DNA of 64,000 nt from Hyphomicrobium sp. NDB2Meth4 (GCF_900117445.1 NZ_FPEJ01000001.1:1106501-1170500), one strand, 5' to 3'. Counted from the stretch's first letter, positions 34,828 to 45,667 are shown. Made by a program: numbers and translations. Notes: a model not told the origin generated them from the letters alone.

Positions 34828-37038
34828 TCAACTCGCCACGGCTCTGTTCTTCCGATGCGAGGCAATGAATGCCGTCATCTCCGTCGCAGTCAACGGACGA
34901 GAAAACAAGAACCCCTGCAGCTGGTGGCAGCCCGCTGCCTGCAGCCAGCGCCGCTGTTCCTCTGTCTCGACGCCTTCCGCGGTGATGGTTAGGTCGAGGT
35001 CCTGCCCCAGCTTGATGATCGACGCAAGCACCACCGAGCTGCCCATCGGATCACCGGCGCCATCGATGAAGCTGCGGTCGATCTTGAGTTTGTCGAAGCC
35101 GAACCGCCGCAGATATTGCAGGCTCGAGTAACCGGTTCCGAAATCGTCGAGCGCCACCCGCACACCGAGCCCCTGCAGGCCGCGCATCTGCTCGTTGGCG
35201 CGCTTCTCGTCGGTGAGCAGCACGCTTTCCGTGATCTCGATCTCCAGCTTGTGCGCCGGCGTCCGGCTCTCGGCGAGCGCCTTCCGCACCACGTCGACCA
35301 CGTCGCCGTGGTGAATCTGCGAGGCCGACACGTTGACGGCAACCGACACGTCCGGCCATGCCTTGCAGTCGGTCACCGCACGGCGCAACACCAACCCTCC
35401 GATGGCCTGAATGAGCCCGGTTTCCTCGGCCAGCGGTATGAAGATGTCGGGGGAAATCGCTCCGAAATCCGGATCGGTCCAGCGCGCCAGCGCTTCGACA
35501 GCGAGCACGCGCTTACCGCTAGCGTCCATGAGCGGTTGGTAGACGACTTCGATTGCCTCATCGGCGACAGCAGCCCGCAGCGCCGTCTCGAGCATGAGCC
35601 GATAAGTGACTTCCGCATCCATGTCCGGCGCAAAGGCAATCGCAACGCTATCGGCTTCCTCCTTCGCCTTGCCGACCGCCAGCTCGGCCCTGCGCATCAG
35701 CTCGTCGCCGGTGTCGCCGTCACGCAAACCCAGGGCGTAGCCGACAGACGCTGATACGAACACCCGGGTACCATCGACGTCGAAAGGTTCGATAAGCTCT
35801 TCGATGACCTTGCTGGCGAGCTGGGCGACGCCGGTATTGTCGAGGCCAGGGGCCAGAACGGCGAAGCTGTCGCCATCGGGCCGCACGACGAGGCAGTCGT
35901 CACCCACAAGGCCTTCCAGGCGGCGGGCGCAGGCCTTCAACACACTGTCGCCGATTGCATGGCCGAATGCGTCGTTGATGCCTTTGAAGTGATTGAGGTC
36001 GACCGACACCACTGCAACCGTCGATGACTTAGCCCGGGCAGCATCCAGCATGAGCCCAAGCCGCTCGCGCAGCGCCACACGGTTGGGAAGATCGGTCAGA
36101 GCATCGGTGCGGGCGGCGCGCGTTGCATCCTGCTCACTTTCGAGGATGCGCTTCAATTGCCGCTTTCCCCACACGATGAGCAGGTACGTCAACAGCGCGA
36201 TGGGCAGCAGCGCCAGCATCAGGCCCGGCGCGGCCCGCAGCATGAAGTCTAGACCGGGCCTATCCTTACGCCACGCCAGCGTGCCCACAATCCCGTCATT
36301 GGCAGCGCGCACCAACTCGGTATCGTACCCCGTGGGCACATCGCCGCTGATCCATTGAAGATCGCGAAATCCGAAGTTGGTGCCGAGTTGCTGCGTGAAT
36401 GCCTTGTCGAGATTCTCGATGGCGACCAGCAAATAGGGGCGCGGCTCATTCGCATCGGGCGGCGCATGGTCCGGCACGATCGTGGAGATGACAACGGTCA
36501 TCGGGCGGCCATCGATAGCGCGGACGTCTGCCACGGCGCGGTGATGCACCTTGTAGCCCTGGCCCACCGAAATCTCCGTATTGAGGATGTTGTCGGCAGG
36601 AAGCTTAGGCTTCGGGACCCGCATTGCCTCGACGAGGTCACTCAGGCCCGGCGCAATCTTGGCATAGTCCGAGCGGACACCCGGATTTTGAGCATCGAAC
36701 CCGTAGACCGGTTTATCGTCGCTCGACAGTACGTAGATCCGGTCGTACCCCAACAGTTGGTTGAGATACGTCCCATAATACTTGTGCAGCCACGGCAGAT
36801 CCTCCGCGTGCACTTTCTCATAGCCTTCGTTCCACACCGACTGCACACGCAACTCGCGCGCAAGGGACAGCCCGAACTGATCGATAGCTTGCTCGATGGT
36901 CGCCCGCTGGCGCTCCAGTGCGATGGTGTCCACCTCGCGCGCGCCGATTGCCAGAGACGCCAATACAACGCCGAACCCCGCGGCAGCGAGTGCCACGATC
37001 GGTAAGGTCACAAAGGTCGTGTCGCGTCTATGCTGCAA
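34828..37038 (-). CDS. CHASE4-like membrane protein with degenerate GGDEF and intact EAL
   Basis: A 736-residue inner-membrane signalling protein: membrane helix (about 12-32), a periplasmic CHASE4-type sensor (about 40-260, with WNEGYEKVH), second helix (LLPIALLTYLLIVWG), then GGDEF-EAL. The GGDEF site reads PDGDSF, so cyclase activity is unlikely and the domain may bind GTP or be structural. The EAL site is intact (VEALARW, DDFGTGYSSLQYLRRF, KIDRSFI), pointing to a phosphodiesterase. It sits between obg and proB and has no close partner gene. Confidence 0.92.
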   Translation of the reverse strand: MQHRRDTTFVTLPIVALAAAGFGVVLASLAIGAREVDTIALERQRATIEQAIDQFGLSLARELRVQSVWNEGYEKVHAEDLPWLHKYYGTYLNQLLGYDRIYVLSSDDKPVYGFDAQNPGVRSDYAKIAPGLSDLVEAMRVPKPKLPADNILNTEISVGQGYKVHHRAVADVRAIDGRPMTVVISTIVPDHAPPDANEPRPYLLVAIENLDKAFTQQLGTNFGFRDLQWISGDVPTGYDTELVRAANDGIVGTLAWRKDRPGLDFMLRAAPGLMLALLPIALLTYLLIVWGKRQLKRILESEQDATRAARTDALTDLPNRVALRERLGLMLDAARAKSSTVAVVSVDLNHFKGINDAFGHAIGDSVLKACARRLEGLVGDDCLVVRPDGDSFAVLAPGLDNTGVAQLASKVIEELIEPFDVDGTRVFVSASVGYALGLRDGDTGDELMRRAELAVGKAKEEADSVAIAFAPDMDAEVTYRLMLETALRAAVADEAIEVVYQPLMDASGKRVLAVEALARWTDPDFGAISPDIFIPLAEETGLIQAIGGLVLRRAVTDCKAWPDVSVAVNVSASQIHHGDVVDVVRKALAESRTPAHKLEIEITESVLLTDEKRANEQMRGLQGLGVRVALDDFGTGYSSLQYLRRFGFDKLKIDRSFIDGAGDPMGSSVVLASIIKLGQDLDLTITAEGVETEEQRRWLQAAGCHQLQGFLFSRPLTATEMTAFIASHRKNRAVAS

Positions 37039-37210
37039 TCATTCACCCGCCGACGGCACCCGGCTTAATCGGCTAATTTGGTGAGTAGGATTGCTCTAAG
37101 GCACTGAACAGCCCGTAATTTCCGGACAATCGATGCATTCGCAGTGACCGGTTTGTTAACGCGGGGCGGGCCTGCGACTCTAAACGGGACAGTTCTCGCA
37201 GCGGTTGCGA

Positions 37211-38775
<1,565 letters not shown>

Positions 38776-38832
38776 GGCGCCGCGCGCTCCGGTCCTGCTG
38801 TCGGCCTGCCCTGAGGCTACCGTTCTGCCACG

Positions 38833-38861
38833 AAAAAGGGGGATGCCGCGACATCCCCCTT
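38833..38861 (-). terminator. Terminator after rpmA
   Basis: On the minus strand AAGGGGGATG pairs with CATCCCCCTT (38852-38861 and 38836-38845) and continues into TTTTTC, 27 nt after the rpmA stop. It partly insulates the downstream GNAT-obg genes from the ribosomal-protein operon. Confidence 0.88.
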
Positions 38862-38888
38862 GGAATTTCCTGAACGTCGGAGGCGGCG

Positions 38889-39161
38889 CTACTCGGCAGC
38901 GACGGCCTCGCCCTCGCGCACCGAAACGTAAACCCGGCCGTTGCTCTTGGTCTTGAATTCGACGTTGCCCTCGACCACCGCGAAGATGGTGTGGTCGGTG
39001 CCCATGCCGACGCCCGTGCCCGGATGCCACTGCGTGCCGCGCTGGCGCACCAGGATGTTGCCGGGGATCACGTGCTCGCCGCCGAAGCGCTTCACGCCGA
39101 GGCGCTTACTATGCGAGTCGCGGCCGTTCTTAGTTGAGCCGCCAGCTTTCTTTTGTGCCAT
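38889..39161 (-). CDS. rpmA: 50S ribosomal protein L27
   Basis: Ribosomal protein bL27, whose N-terminal tail reaches the peptidyl-transferase centre. The 90-residue protein begins [20 protein letters not shown] and has the GVKRFGGE and [11 protein letters not shown] segments of the family. It lies 34 nt downstream of rplU. Confidence 0.98.
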   Translation of the reverse strand: MAQKKAGGSTKNGRDSHSKRLGVKRFGGEHVIPGNILVRQRGTQWHPGTGVGMGTDHTIFAVVEGNVEFKTKSNGRVYVSVREGEAVAAE

Positions 39162-39195
39162 TGGTCAGTACCTCAAATCTGGTTCAGGCAGCCGC

Positions 39196-39507
39196 TTAGG
39201 CGCCAACGATGCTCGTAATGCGGACCTTGACGAGGTCCTGACGATGACCGCGCTTGCGGCGCGAATTCTTGCGGCGGCGCTTCTTGAAGGAGATGACCTT
39301 CGGGCCGCGGGTGGCCTCGACGAACTCTCCGACGACCTTGGCGCCAGAGATGAACGGGCTACCGATCTTGGGGTTGTCGCCGCCGATCAAGAGGACTTCG
39401 GCGAACTCTACGTTCGACCCGGCCTCACCGGCGACCTTCTCGATAGTGATGACGTCGTCAGCAGCAACACGATACTGCTTGCCGCCCGTCTTGATGACAG
39501 CGTACAT
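39196..39507 (-). CDS. rplU: 50S ribosomal protein L21
   Basis: Ribosomal protein bL21, 103 residues, full length: [14 protein letters not shown] start, [11 protein letters not shown] middle and the basic end [18 protein letters not shown]. First gene of the rplU-rpmA unit. The 284 nt between it and the divergent gene at 39792 must hold both promoters; no hexamers were convincing. Confidence 0.98.
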   Translation of the reverse strand: MYAVIKTGGKQYRVAADDVITIEKVAGEAGSNVEFAEVLLIGGDNPKIGSPFISGAKVVGEFVEATRGPKVISFKKRRRKNSRRKRGHRQDLVKVRITSIVGA

Positions 39508-39791
39508 GGCAATTCCCTTGCGTTACCGCGCCCTGTGGCGTCGCAGTCGAGCTGCGAACTTCTATGGATCGCCTCTTTTAAGGGCAATCAGGCCTCGGGC
39601 AGCGCATTGCGCGCCCCCGGTTAAGGGAGCGCGAGAAGGCGGGTTTATCGTCGAGCCCCCAGAAATTGTCAACCGGGTCCGCGCCCTGGCCGGGCATCCT
39701 GGGTTGGGTCGCTTTCCGGTCCGCCGAACTCGGCCGGCGTCACCATATAGACCAAGCGAGCTGCCAGCATTACGGGTCCCGAAGGAGGGCG

Positions 39792-40784
39792 ATGCAACCC
39801 ATGCAGTCCATTCCCGTCCACGATACCGGACCGGCGTTCCCCCTCGAAACCCTGGAGCTTGAGGCCGCCCGAGCCCACGCGCTGATGGACGGTGCAACCG
39901 AAGGTGTGCCCCGCCGCGTGCTGCACACGCTCGACGCCGTCTCGCGCCGCTGGCTCGCCAAGCAGGACAGCACCTATCTACCCGAGATCGACGCCATTGC
40001 CGCCAAGCTCGGCCGCCCGGGCGCCTACTTCCTCTCGGTCAACTATGAGTGGGGCTGCACTTGTCGCGTCGCGCCCTCGCCCGATGGAACGAGCGCCCGC
40101 CTCGTGCGCGTGCTCGATTGGATAACCCACGGTCTCGGCCGCTACGTGATCGCCGCCCGCGTCGCCGGGGCAGCCGGCCCATTCGTGACGCTCACCTGGC
40201 CTGGATACACGGGCGTCCTCCAAGGCATGGCCCCGGGCCGCTTCTCGGCCGCGCTCAATCAAGCTCCGATGCGCCATCGCGTCGGCCACTATCACATCGA
40301 TTGGGCCATCAACCGCCATCGGGTCTGGCGCATGCGCCACGTCACGGCGGCGCACCTGCTGCGCGAAGTCTTCGAGACGGCACCCTCGTTCGCCGCGGCA
40401 AAAGAGATACTTGCGACCCGCCCAATCTCCGCTCCAGCGATCTTTTCCCTCGCCGGTATCAAGCCAACCGAGACCGCTGTCATCGAGCGCACTGAGACCG
40501 AGGCCCACGTGCACGAGGGCGGCAACGCCATCGCCAACCACTGGCAGGCCCCCGGATGGCGCGGCCACACGCGCGGCATCGACAGCGCTGGGCGCGCCTA
40601 TCAGATGCATTCCGTGCCGACCGAACTCGACCCGGAGTTCCCATGGCTGACGCGCCCGATCCTCAACTGGAACACGCGCCTTGCCATGGTCGCCGACGCG
40701 TCGGAGGGGCGGCTCGTCGCCCGCGGCTACGAGGTGATCGGCCACACCGCCGCTCCCGCAACGGCGCCCCTCCAGCTTCCCTAA
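39792..40784 (+). CDS. Acid-ceramidase/NAAA-like Ntn hydrolase
   Basis: A 330-residue protein resembling the N-terminal-nucleophile amidases of the acid ceramidase / N-acylethanolamine amidase / penicillin V acylase group. Likely nucleophile is Cys 89 in YEWGCTC, followed by the RVLDW motif (106-110) with the Arg and Asp of the active site, then GYTGVLQGMAPGRFSAALNQ and a GIKPTETAVIERT strand. The family cleaves linear amide bonds of fatty-acyl amides. No signal peptide is seen. ATG 39792 closely follows GGAGG; ATG 39801 is an alternative. Converges with the next gene. Confidence 0.68.
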   Translation: MQPMQSIPVHDTGPAFPLETLELEAARAHALMDGATEGVPRRVLHTLDAVSRRWLAKQDSTYLPEIDAIAAKLGRPGAYFLSVNYEWGCTCRVAPSPDGTSARLVRVLDWITHGLGRYVIAARVAGAAGPFVTLTWPGYTGVLQGMAPGRFSAALNQAPMRHRVGHYHIDWAINRHRVWRMRHVTAAHLLREVFETAPSFAAAKEILATRPISAPAIFSLAGIKPTETAVIERTETEAHVHEGGNAIANHWQAPGWRGHTRGIDSAGRAYQMHSVPTELDPEFPWLTRPILNWNTRLAMVADASEGRLVARGYEVIGHTAAPATAPLQLP

Positions 40785-40820
40785 TGTCTCCCTCTGACGG
40801 GGAGGGCCGGGCAGAAGGTG

Positions 40821-42074
40821 TCAGCGCCGCAGCACCTCCGCCGTCACGTCCAGTGCCCGCGAGATCTCATCGGGCGTGAAGTCCGCCGTCAGGAAGAACC
40901 GCAGCCGCGCCGCATTGACCGGCACGCCTGGCGCCATGATCAGCGAGGCGTTGATCCCGCGCTCGAGCACGGACGTCACCGCCTTCGCCGCGCGGGTCGT
41001 GGCGCCGACCATCACCGGCAGCATGCCGATCCCGACTGCGCGCCCGGTATCGAGGCCGCGCAGCTTGGCTTCGCGCAGGAAGTAGGCGCCGTTTTCATGC
41101 AGCCTTGCCACCCGGTGCGGCTCCCGCTTCACGACGCGCATTGCGGCGAGCGCCGCCGCAGTCATGCTCGGCGGCAGGCCGACGGAGAACACGAACCCCG
41201 GAGCCGAATAGCGCAACGCCTGGATCAGGTCGGAGCTTCCCGCGATGTAGCCGCCGCATGAGGCATATGCTTTGCTCAGCGTGCCCATCCAGATATCGAC
41301 CTTGTCGCCGGCAACGCCGCAGTGCTCCGCGAGCCCCGCTCCGGTTTTGCCCAGCACGCCGCATCCGTGCGCATCGTCGACCATCAGCCAAGCGCCATAG
41401 CGTTCCTTCAGCTCGATCACGCGCGCTAGGTCGGGAATGTCACCTTCCGTCGAATAGAGCCCTTCGATGACGACGAGCGCGTTTTTGTACTTCGTGCGCT
41501 CCTCGCGCAGAATACGTTCCAGCTGGTCGAGCCGATTGTGCTTGAAGCTCATTGTCGTGGCGCCCGAAAGGCGCATGCCGACCACGGCGCTGTTGTGCAC
41601 GAACTCGTCATGCACGATGAGATCGTCCGCCGTCATGATCGTGCCGATCGTCGAGACGTTGGCCGCATGGCCACTGACGAACACCAGCGCCGCATCGACG
41701 CCGATCGTTGCCGCAATCTCATTCTCCAGTTCGCGATGCAGCGGCGTATCGCCCGAAACCATGCGGCTCGCCGACACCGACGTGCCATATGTGTCGATGG
41801 CCGCCTTCGACGCCGCGATCAGTTCCGGGTGCTGGCTGAGGCCGAGATAATCGCACCATGCAAAGTTCAGCACCGGCTTGCCGTCGATCAGCGTGTGCCG
41901 CCCCTGCAGTCCCTCTGTCGAACGGAAGAAGGGGTTCTTGATGCCCAGTAGCGCGCCGAGGTTCTCGTGGTTCCGGACGGCCTTGTATTCCGGCAGTGCC
42001 GAAAACGGGCTGGCGACGAGATCGTAGTCGAGCTTGGCGCGCAGTTTGTTGAGCGCCTGAGGCATGATGTTCAT
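40821..42074 (-). CDS. Alpha-oxoamine synthase family PLP enzyme
   Basis: A 417-residue pyridoxal-phosphate enzyme of the group containing KBL, ALA synthase, BioF and serine palmitoyltransferase, which condense an acyl thioester with an amino acid. It shows YLGLSQHPELI, GTSVSASRMVSGDTPLH, MVDDAHGCGVLGKTG with Asp 233, and the PLP lysine K268 in GTLSKAYASCGGYI. The 50-residue N-terminal extension is longer than in BioF and resembles SPT-like members. Substrates are unknown. ATG 42074 follows CGAGGAG. Confidence 0.85.
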   Translation of the reverse strand: MNIMPQALNKLRAKLDYDLVASPFSALPEYKAVRNHENLGALLGIKNPFFRSTEGLQGRHTLIDGKPVLNFAWCDYLGLSQHPELIAASKAAIDTYGTSVSASRMVSGDTPLHRELENEIAATIGVDAALVFVSGHAANVSTIGTIMTADDLIVHDEFVHNSAVVGMRLSGATTMSFKHNRLDQLERILREERTKYKNALVVIEGLYSTEGDIPDLARVIELKERYGAWLMVDDAHGCGVLGKTGAGLAEHCGVAGDKVDIWMGTLSKAYASCGGYIAGSSDLIQALRYSAPGFVFSVGLPPSMTAAALAAMRVVKREPHRVARLHENGAYFLREAKLRGLDTGRAVGIGMLPVMVGATTRAAKAVTSVLERGINASLIMAPGVPVNAARLRFFLTADFTPDEISRALDVTAEVLRR

Positions 42075-42116
42075 GGCGATACTCCTCGCGACGCGCGTCC
42101 TGCGCGCGCTCGTTGA

Positions 42117-42320
42117 TCAAAATCGTGCGTAGACACCGAGGTGAAAATCGAAGCCGCCGGATTCTTCTTCAGCGGCCCGCTCGTCGCGGCGAGCATTGTC
42201 ATCGCGTGGATCGACGGCGCGCATGCCGGCGCCGCCGTCGCGGATCAGGCCGCCGAAAGGATGACCCGGATAGGGTGGCGATGGTTCGCTGCCGGCGTGC
42301 GGGTCAGAAGGAGCATTCAT
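42117..42320 (-). CDS. Small hypothetical protein
   Basis: A 67-residue, Pro- and Asp/Arg-rich frame beginning MNAPSDPHAGSEPSPPYPGH. The ATG has GGGAGAG about 6 nt upstream, and the stop lies 42 nt before the alpha-oxoamine synthase start on the same strand, which allows an operon. No family is recognised and it may be non-coding. Confidence 0.4.
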   Translation of the reverse strand: MNAPSDPHAGSEPSPPYPGHPFGGLIRDGGAGMRAVDPRDDNARRDERAAEEESGGFDFHLGVYARF

Positions 42321-42445
42321 GTTACTCTCCCTGTGCTTTGCGCCTTGCTACGCGGCGCCAGTCGGGGAGAGTTTTATGAAAATGCTTAGGCGCCGCTGTT
42401 CCGGCTGGAACACGACGCCATCCGCCAATCAATCGGCACTAGCCG

Positions 42446-43831
42446 TCAGTCTGCGCTGCGCGACTTGCCCGACCAGTCGACGTTGAGCGTCGCGAACATC
42501 ACGATGGCCAGCATCACGAAGCCGGCAATGGCGCCTGCCATCAGCGCATAGTCTTCCAGCTGCAGGATCATGTAGAGCAGGCCGTATAGCACCGCGAGGA
42601 CGCCCGCCATGATCAGGCCTTTGCCGAAGCTCTGCTGAACCTTTGCCACGTACAGCGAGATCAGCCCGCCCGTCGCCAGGGCCGCTACCAGATACGCTGC
42701 AAGAAAGCCGACCTGCTCGGCAAACGACAACAGAAGCACATAGAAGAACGTCATCGCCAGTCCGACGAACAAGTACTGCACCGGATGCACGCTCCGTCCC
42801 GAAGCGATCTCCAGCAGGAATACAGCCATGAACGCCGTCGCCAGGAACATCAGCGCGTACTTCGCTGCTCGCGTCACCAGCTGGTAGAAGTCGACCGGCA
42901 CGAAAAAGCGCACGCCGAAAGCATAAGAACGCATTCGCTCGAGCGGCTGCTCGGCAAGGCTCCAGGACTGCGGCACGCTGCGCGCAAGATGCGGAATGTT
43001 CCACCGCGCAGCAAACTCCGCTGGATTGAGTACGCGATCGTTCGGCAGAAACGCGCCCATGAAGCTTGGATCGCGCCAGTCCGACGAGAGTTCAACGATG
43101 GTTTGCCGTGCGACCGGTGCAAACGTCAGCTCGGACGATCCATTGAGCGCCAGCGAAAACTTGAAGTCGAACCCGCGCATGCCGCCAGCGCCCGTCGCTG
43201 CGGCACCGCCATTCTCGAATAGCGCCTTTGCCGGTGCCAGCCTCACATGGATGCCGTTGCCCTGCATGGCTGGCACGCCGATGCTCGGCTCGAAGTTGAG
43301 ATTATCGCTGCCATCGATTGTCAGTGCTGCGGTTCGTTTCAGCCCGGCGACGTCGCTGATGGCAACGGCCAGCACCGCATCGGACCAGCGCACTGCCTGA
43401 ATGTCGGCAGCCACTTCGGACATGTCGGGCGCTGCGAAGCTGCCGGCGAAATCGAGCAGCCCCGTATAGACGGCCACATCGTAGATCGAGCGGTGCAGCA
43501 CCTTCGTCGCCGCCTTGCCGCTGATCTTCAGTGTCTGCGGCTGAAACACCGCGCGCCGCTCCACGATCTCCTCGACGCGCTTATCGGCTTCCCCCGTAAC
43601 GCGCTTGACGGTGTACGGCACGACCAGCAGCGGGCCGTCGATATATTGCGGACCGCCCCATTCGTTGGCGACGCCGCGACGCACCTCTTCGGCGCGGTGT
43701 TCTCGTTCGCTGACGAGACCCCACACGAGCAGCAGCGGGATCGTCATGATGAGTATCAGTCCGCAGATCAGGAAGAACTTGAAGGCGGGGCTGCTGAACA
43801 ACCTCTGGACGGCTGCGGACAGGCTTTCCAC
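42446..43831 (-). CDS. creD: Inner-membrane protein CreD
   Basis: CreD is an inner-membrane protein of the CreBC regulon linked to envelope integrity and colicin/beta-lactam responses. The 461-residue product has an N-terminal membrane helix (FKFFLICGLILIMTIPLLLVWGL in two halves), a large periplasmic domain with GPLLVVPY and RSIYDVAVYTG, and five C-terminal helices. GTG 43831 is chosen because GGAGA lies 6 nt upstream; an ATG at 43873 would add 14 residues. No creBC genes are nearby. Confidence 0.88.
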   Translation of the reverse strand: MESLSAAVQRLFSSPAFKFFLICGLILIMTIPLLLVWGLVSEREHRAEEVRRGVANEWGGPQYIDGPLLVVPYTVKRVTGEADKRVEEIVERRAVFQPQTLKISGKAATKVLHRSIYDVAVYTGLLDFAGSFAAPDMSEVAADIQAVRWSDAVLAVAISDVAGLKRTAALTIDGSDNLNFEPSIGVPAMQGNGIHVRLAPAKALFENGGAAATGAGGMRGFDFKFSLALNGSSELTFAPVARQTIVELSSDWRDPSFMGAFLPNDRVLNPAEFAARWNIPHLARSVPQSWSLAEQPLERMRSYAFGVRFFVPVDFYQLVTRAAKYALMFLATAFMAVFLLEIASGRSVHPVQYLFVGLAMTFFYVLLLSFAEQVGFLAAYLVAALATGGLISLYVAKVQQSFGKGLIMAGVLAVLYGLLYMILQLEDYALMAGAIAGFVMLAIVMFATLNVDWSGKSRSAD

Positions 43832-43939
43832 GAGAAGTCTCCACGACAATCGATGCCGCGGAGACAACCGCACCTGGGTGGCGCGAACAAGTCAGCAATT
43901 GGACGATAATTCCGGGAAATTCCCGAAGCGCGCCTTGTG

Positions 43940-44770
43940 TCAGGCGCTCGCCGCACGCACGGTTGGCACGCGCTCGTCCGTCCACACTTTGAACGTCTTG
44001 AGCGTGTGCGGCCCGAACGTGTTGAGCAGCGCTACGTCGGTGGCATCGCGTCCGCGAGCCACGACGATACGACCAACGCGAGGCTTGTTGTGCCGCGCGT
44101 CGAACGTGTACCAGCGGTCGCCCAGATACACCTCGGTCCACGCGCTGAAGTCCATCGGCGCCGGATCGGCCGGCACGCCGATGTCGCCGAGGTATCCATT
44201 GACGTAGCGCGCAGGAATGTTGAGGCACCTGCAGAACGTGATCATCAGGTGGGCGAAGTCACGGCACACGCCCTTCTTCTCTTCGAAGGCCTCGAGTGCC
44301 GTTCGCGTCGCCCGCGCATGCTGGTATCCGAACGTGATGTGCCCGTGCACGAAGTCGCAGATGGCCTGCACGCGTGCCCAGCCCGGCTTCATGCCGCCGA
44401 ACATGTCCCACGCAACCTGACTCAAACGGTCGGTCTCGCAATAACGGCTGCCCAGCAGGTACGTCAGCACTTGATTGGGGAGGGCGTCGACGGGCACTTC
44501 CTGCGCGGTCGGGTTGACGGCGTCAGGAGCCCCGCTGTCGACGATGGTGCCGTCCAGCGTAAGGCTGATCTCACCCGCTGGCACCATCAAACGGCGGCAC
44601 TGATTGCCGAAGCCATCGACAAAAGTGTGCGCTTGTGTCGCCGGCTCCGACTGAAAAGGGGCCTCGAAGTTTATATCGGCTCTGCGCTCGGGATGAACGT
44701 CGAGCAAGCAGATCAAAGGGGTCGCACGTGGGACCGAGATAGCGATCTCGAAGCCGTAATTGATGAGCAT
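43940..44770 (-). CDS. Transglutaminase-like protein
   Basis: A 276-residue protein of the bacterial transglutaminase-like cysteine protease superfamily. The N-terminal beta-rich domain starts INYGFEIAISVPRATPLI; the core has the nucleophile Cys in EKKGVCRDFAHLMI and the strand SAWTEVYLGDRWYTFDARHN. The usual His of the HAW motif is Ser here, with the final Asp present. Function in this group is unknown; close relatives are often next to alpha-E and circularly permuted ATPgrasp proteins, which are absent here. The frame stays open upstream to 45079 but homology begins at this ATG. Confidence 0.82.
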   Translation of the reverse strand: MLINYGFEIAISVPRATPLICLLDVHPERRADINFEAPFQSEPATQAHTFVDGFGNQCRRLMVPAGEISLTLDGTIVDSGAPDAVNPTAQEVPVDALPNQVLTYLLGSRYCETDRLSQVAWDMFGGMKPGWARVQAICDFVHGHITFGYQHARATRTALEAFEEKKGVCRDFAHLMITFCRCLNIPARYVNGYLGDIGVPADPAPMDFSAWTEVYLGDRWYTFDARHNKPRVGRIVVARGRDATDVALLNTFGPHTLKTFKVWTDERVPTVRAASA

Positions 44771-45012
44771 ATGAGCAAATCCTCTCGCGAAGGAACAACG
44801 CACTTCACGCCGGCGGAGTTCCTGCGTGACTTCGCGCAAGTAGGCGCCCACCGAAGCCGGCGGGCTGACATCAAAAGACGGAATGAGCGGCAGTTCATTA
44901 CTGTAATGATAGCACTGCCGACCGCTTGAAGCACCGTGCAAAGCGCTTCGATCGAGCGCTAAAGGCGGGCAGTCTGCCGCCTGAATCGGCATCATTCGCT
45001 CAGACATAAAGG

Positions 45013-45041
45013 TTGACAGTCCATCTCCCGTGTCGCAAATT
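45013..45041 (+). promoter_or_regulatory. Probable promoter of GbsR/MarR gene
   Basis: A consensus -35 TTGACA (45013-45018) is followed after 17 bp by CAAATT (45036-45041), a weak -10. The -10 overlaps the palindrome described separately, a layout suited to repression. Confidence 0.5.
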
Positions 45042-45059
45042 TCTGTCATGACAGAAATT
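45038..45059. promoter_or_regulatory. Perfect 22-bp palindromic operator candidate
   Basis: The half-site AATTTCTGTCA is repeated as its exact inverted complement with no spacer. It overlaps the -10 region and lies 18 bp before the GbsR/MarR start codon, as expected for autoregulation by a dimeric winged-helix repressor. It also lies in the region between this gene and the divergent transglutaminase gene. Confidence 0.7.
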
Positions 45060-45077
45060 ACAGCAAGGGATGACTTC

Positions 45078-45629
45078 ATGCCCGGGCCGGTGGAGCGCTT
45101 CGTCGTCCACTGGGGTGAAATGGGCGCAAACTGGGGCGTGAATCGCTCGGTCGCGCAAATTCACGCGCTCCTCTACCTCAGCGAGACGCCCCTGACGGCC
45201 GAGGATATTTCCGAGCGCCTCGGCATGGCCCGCTCCAACGTTTCCACCAGTCTGCGCGAGCTGCTGTCCTGGAATCTTATTCGCCGTGTGCACGCGATGG
45301 GCGACCGGCGCGACTTCTACGAAGCGGAAGCCGACGTTTTCGAGATGGTCCGGCGCATCGCCCAGGCCCGCAAGACTCGCGAGATTGATCCTGCCATCGC
45401 CGTGCTGCGAACCTGTTTGGCCGATGCAAAGAACGACACCGCAGTAGGGCCGGGCGTGCGCAAACGCCTCGCCTCCATGCTCGATTTCACCGAAACCGTA
45501 GACCGCAGCTTCGGCGAACTCATTCGCCTGCCCGCGCCGACGCTGATGTCTCTGATCCGTATGGGCGGAACCGTCGCTCGCTTCGTCGGCAAGGCATCCC
45601 GCAAGCCGCCGCGCCAAAACCGAACCTGA
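45078..45629 (+). CDS. GbsR/MarR-type transcriptional regulator
   Basis: A 183-residue winged-helix regulator of the GbsR branch of the MarR superfamily (VERFVVHWGEMGANWGVNRSVAQIHALLYL read in parts, then EDISERLGMARSNVSTSLREL recognition region and a wing with GDRRDFYEA). The C-terminal half is a helical dimerisation region. ATG 45078 is chosen since AGGGA lies 7 nt upstream; an ATG at 45048 would put the start inside the palindrome. It probably controls itself and the DUF4166 gene 38 nt downstream. Confidence 0.88.
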   Translation: MPGPVERFVVHWGEMGANWGVNRSVAQIHALLYLSETPLTAEDISERLGMARSNVSTSLRELLSWNLIRRVHAMGDRRDFYEAEADVFEMVRRIAQARKTREIDPAIAVLRTCLADAKNDTAVGPGVRKRLASMLDFTETVDRSFGELIRLPAPTLMSLIRMGGTVARFVGKASRKPPRQNRT

Positions 45630-45667
45630 ATTTTCGATCATCAATTTATGAATGAGGATGATATGCC

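Noticed and set aside
45030-45077. GTG 45030 or ATG 45048 as start of the GbsR/MarR gene
   Set aside because: Both lie in or before the palindrome over the promoter, while ATG 45078 has a well-spaced SD and matches the family N-terminus.
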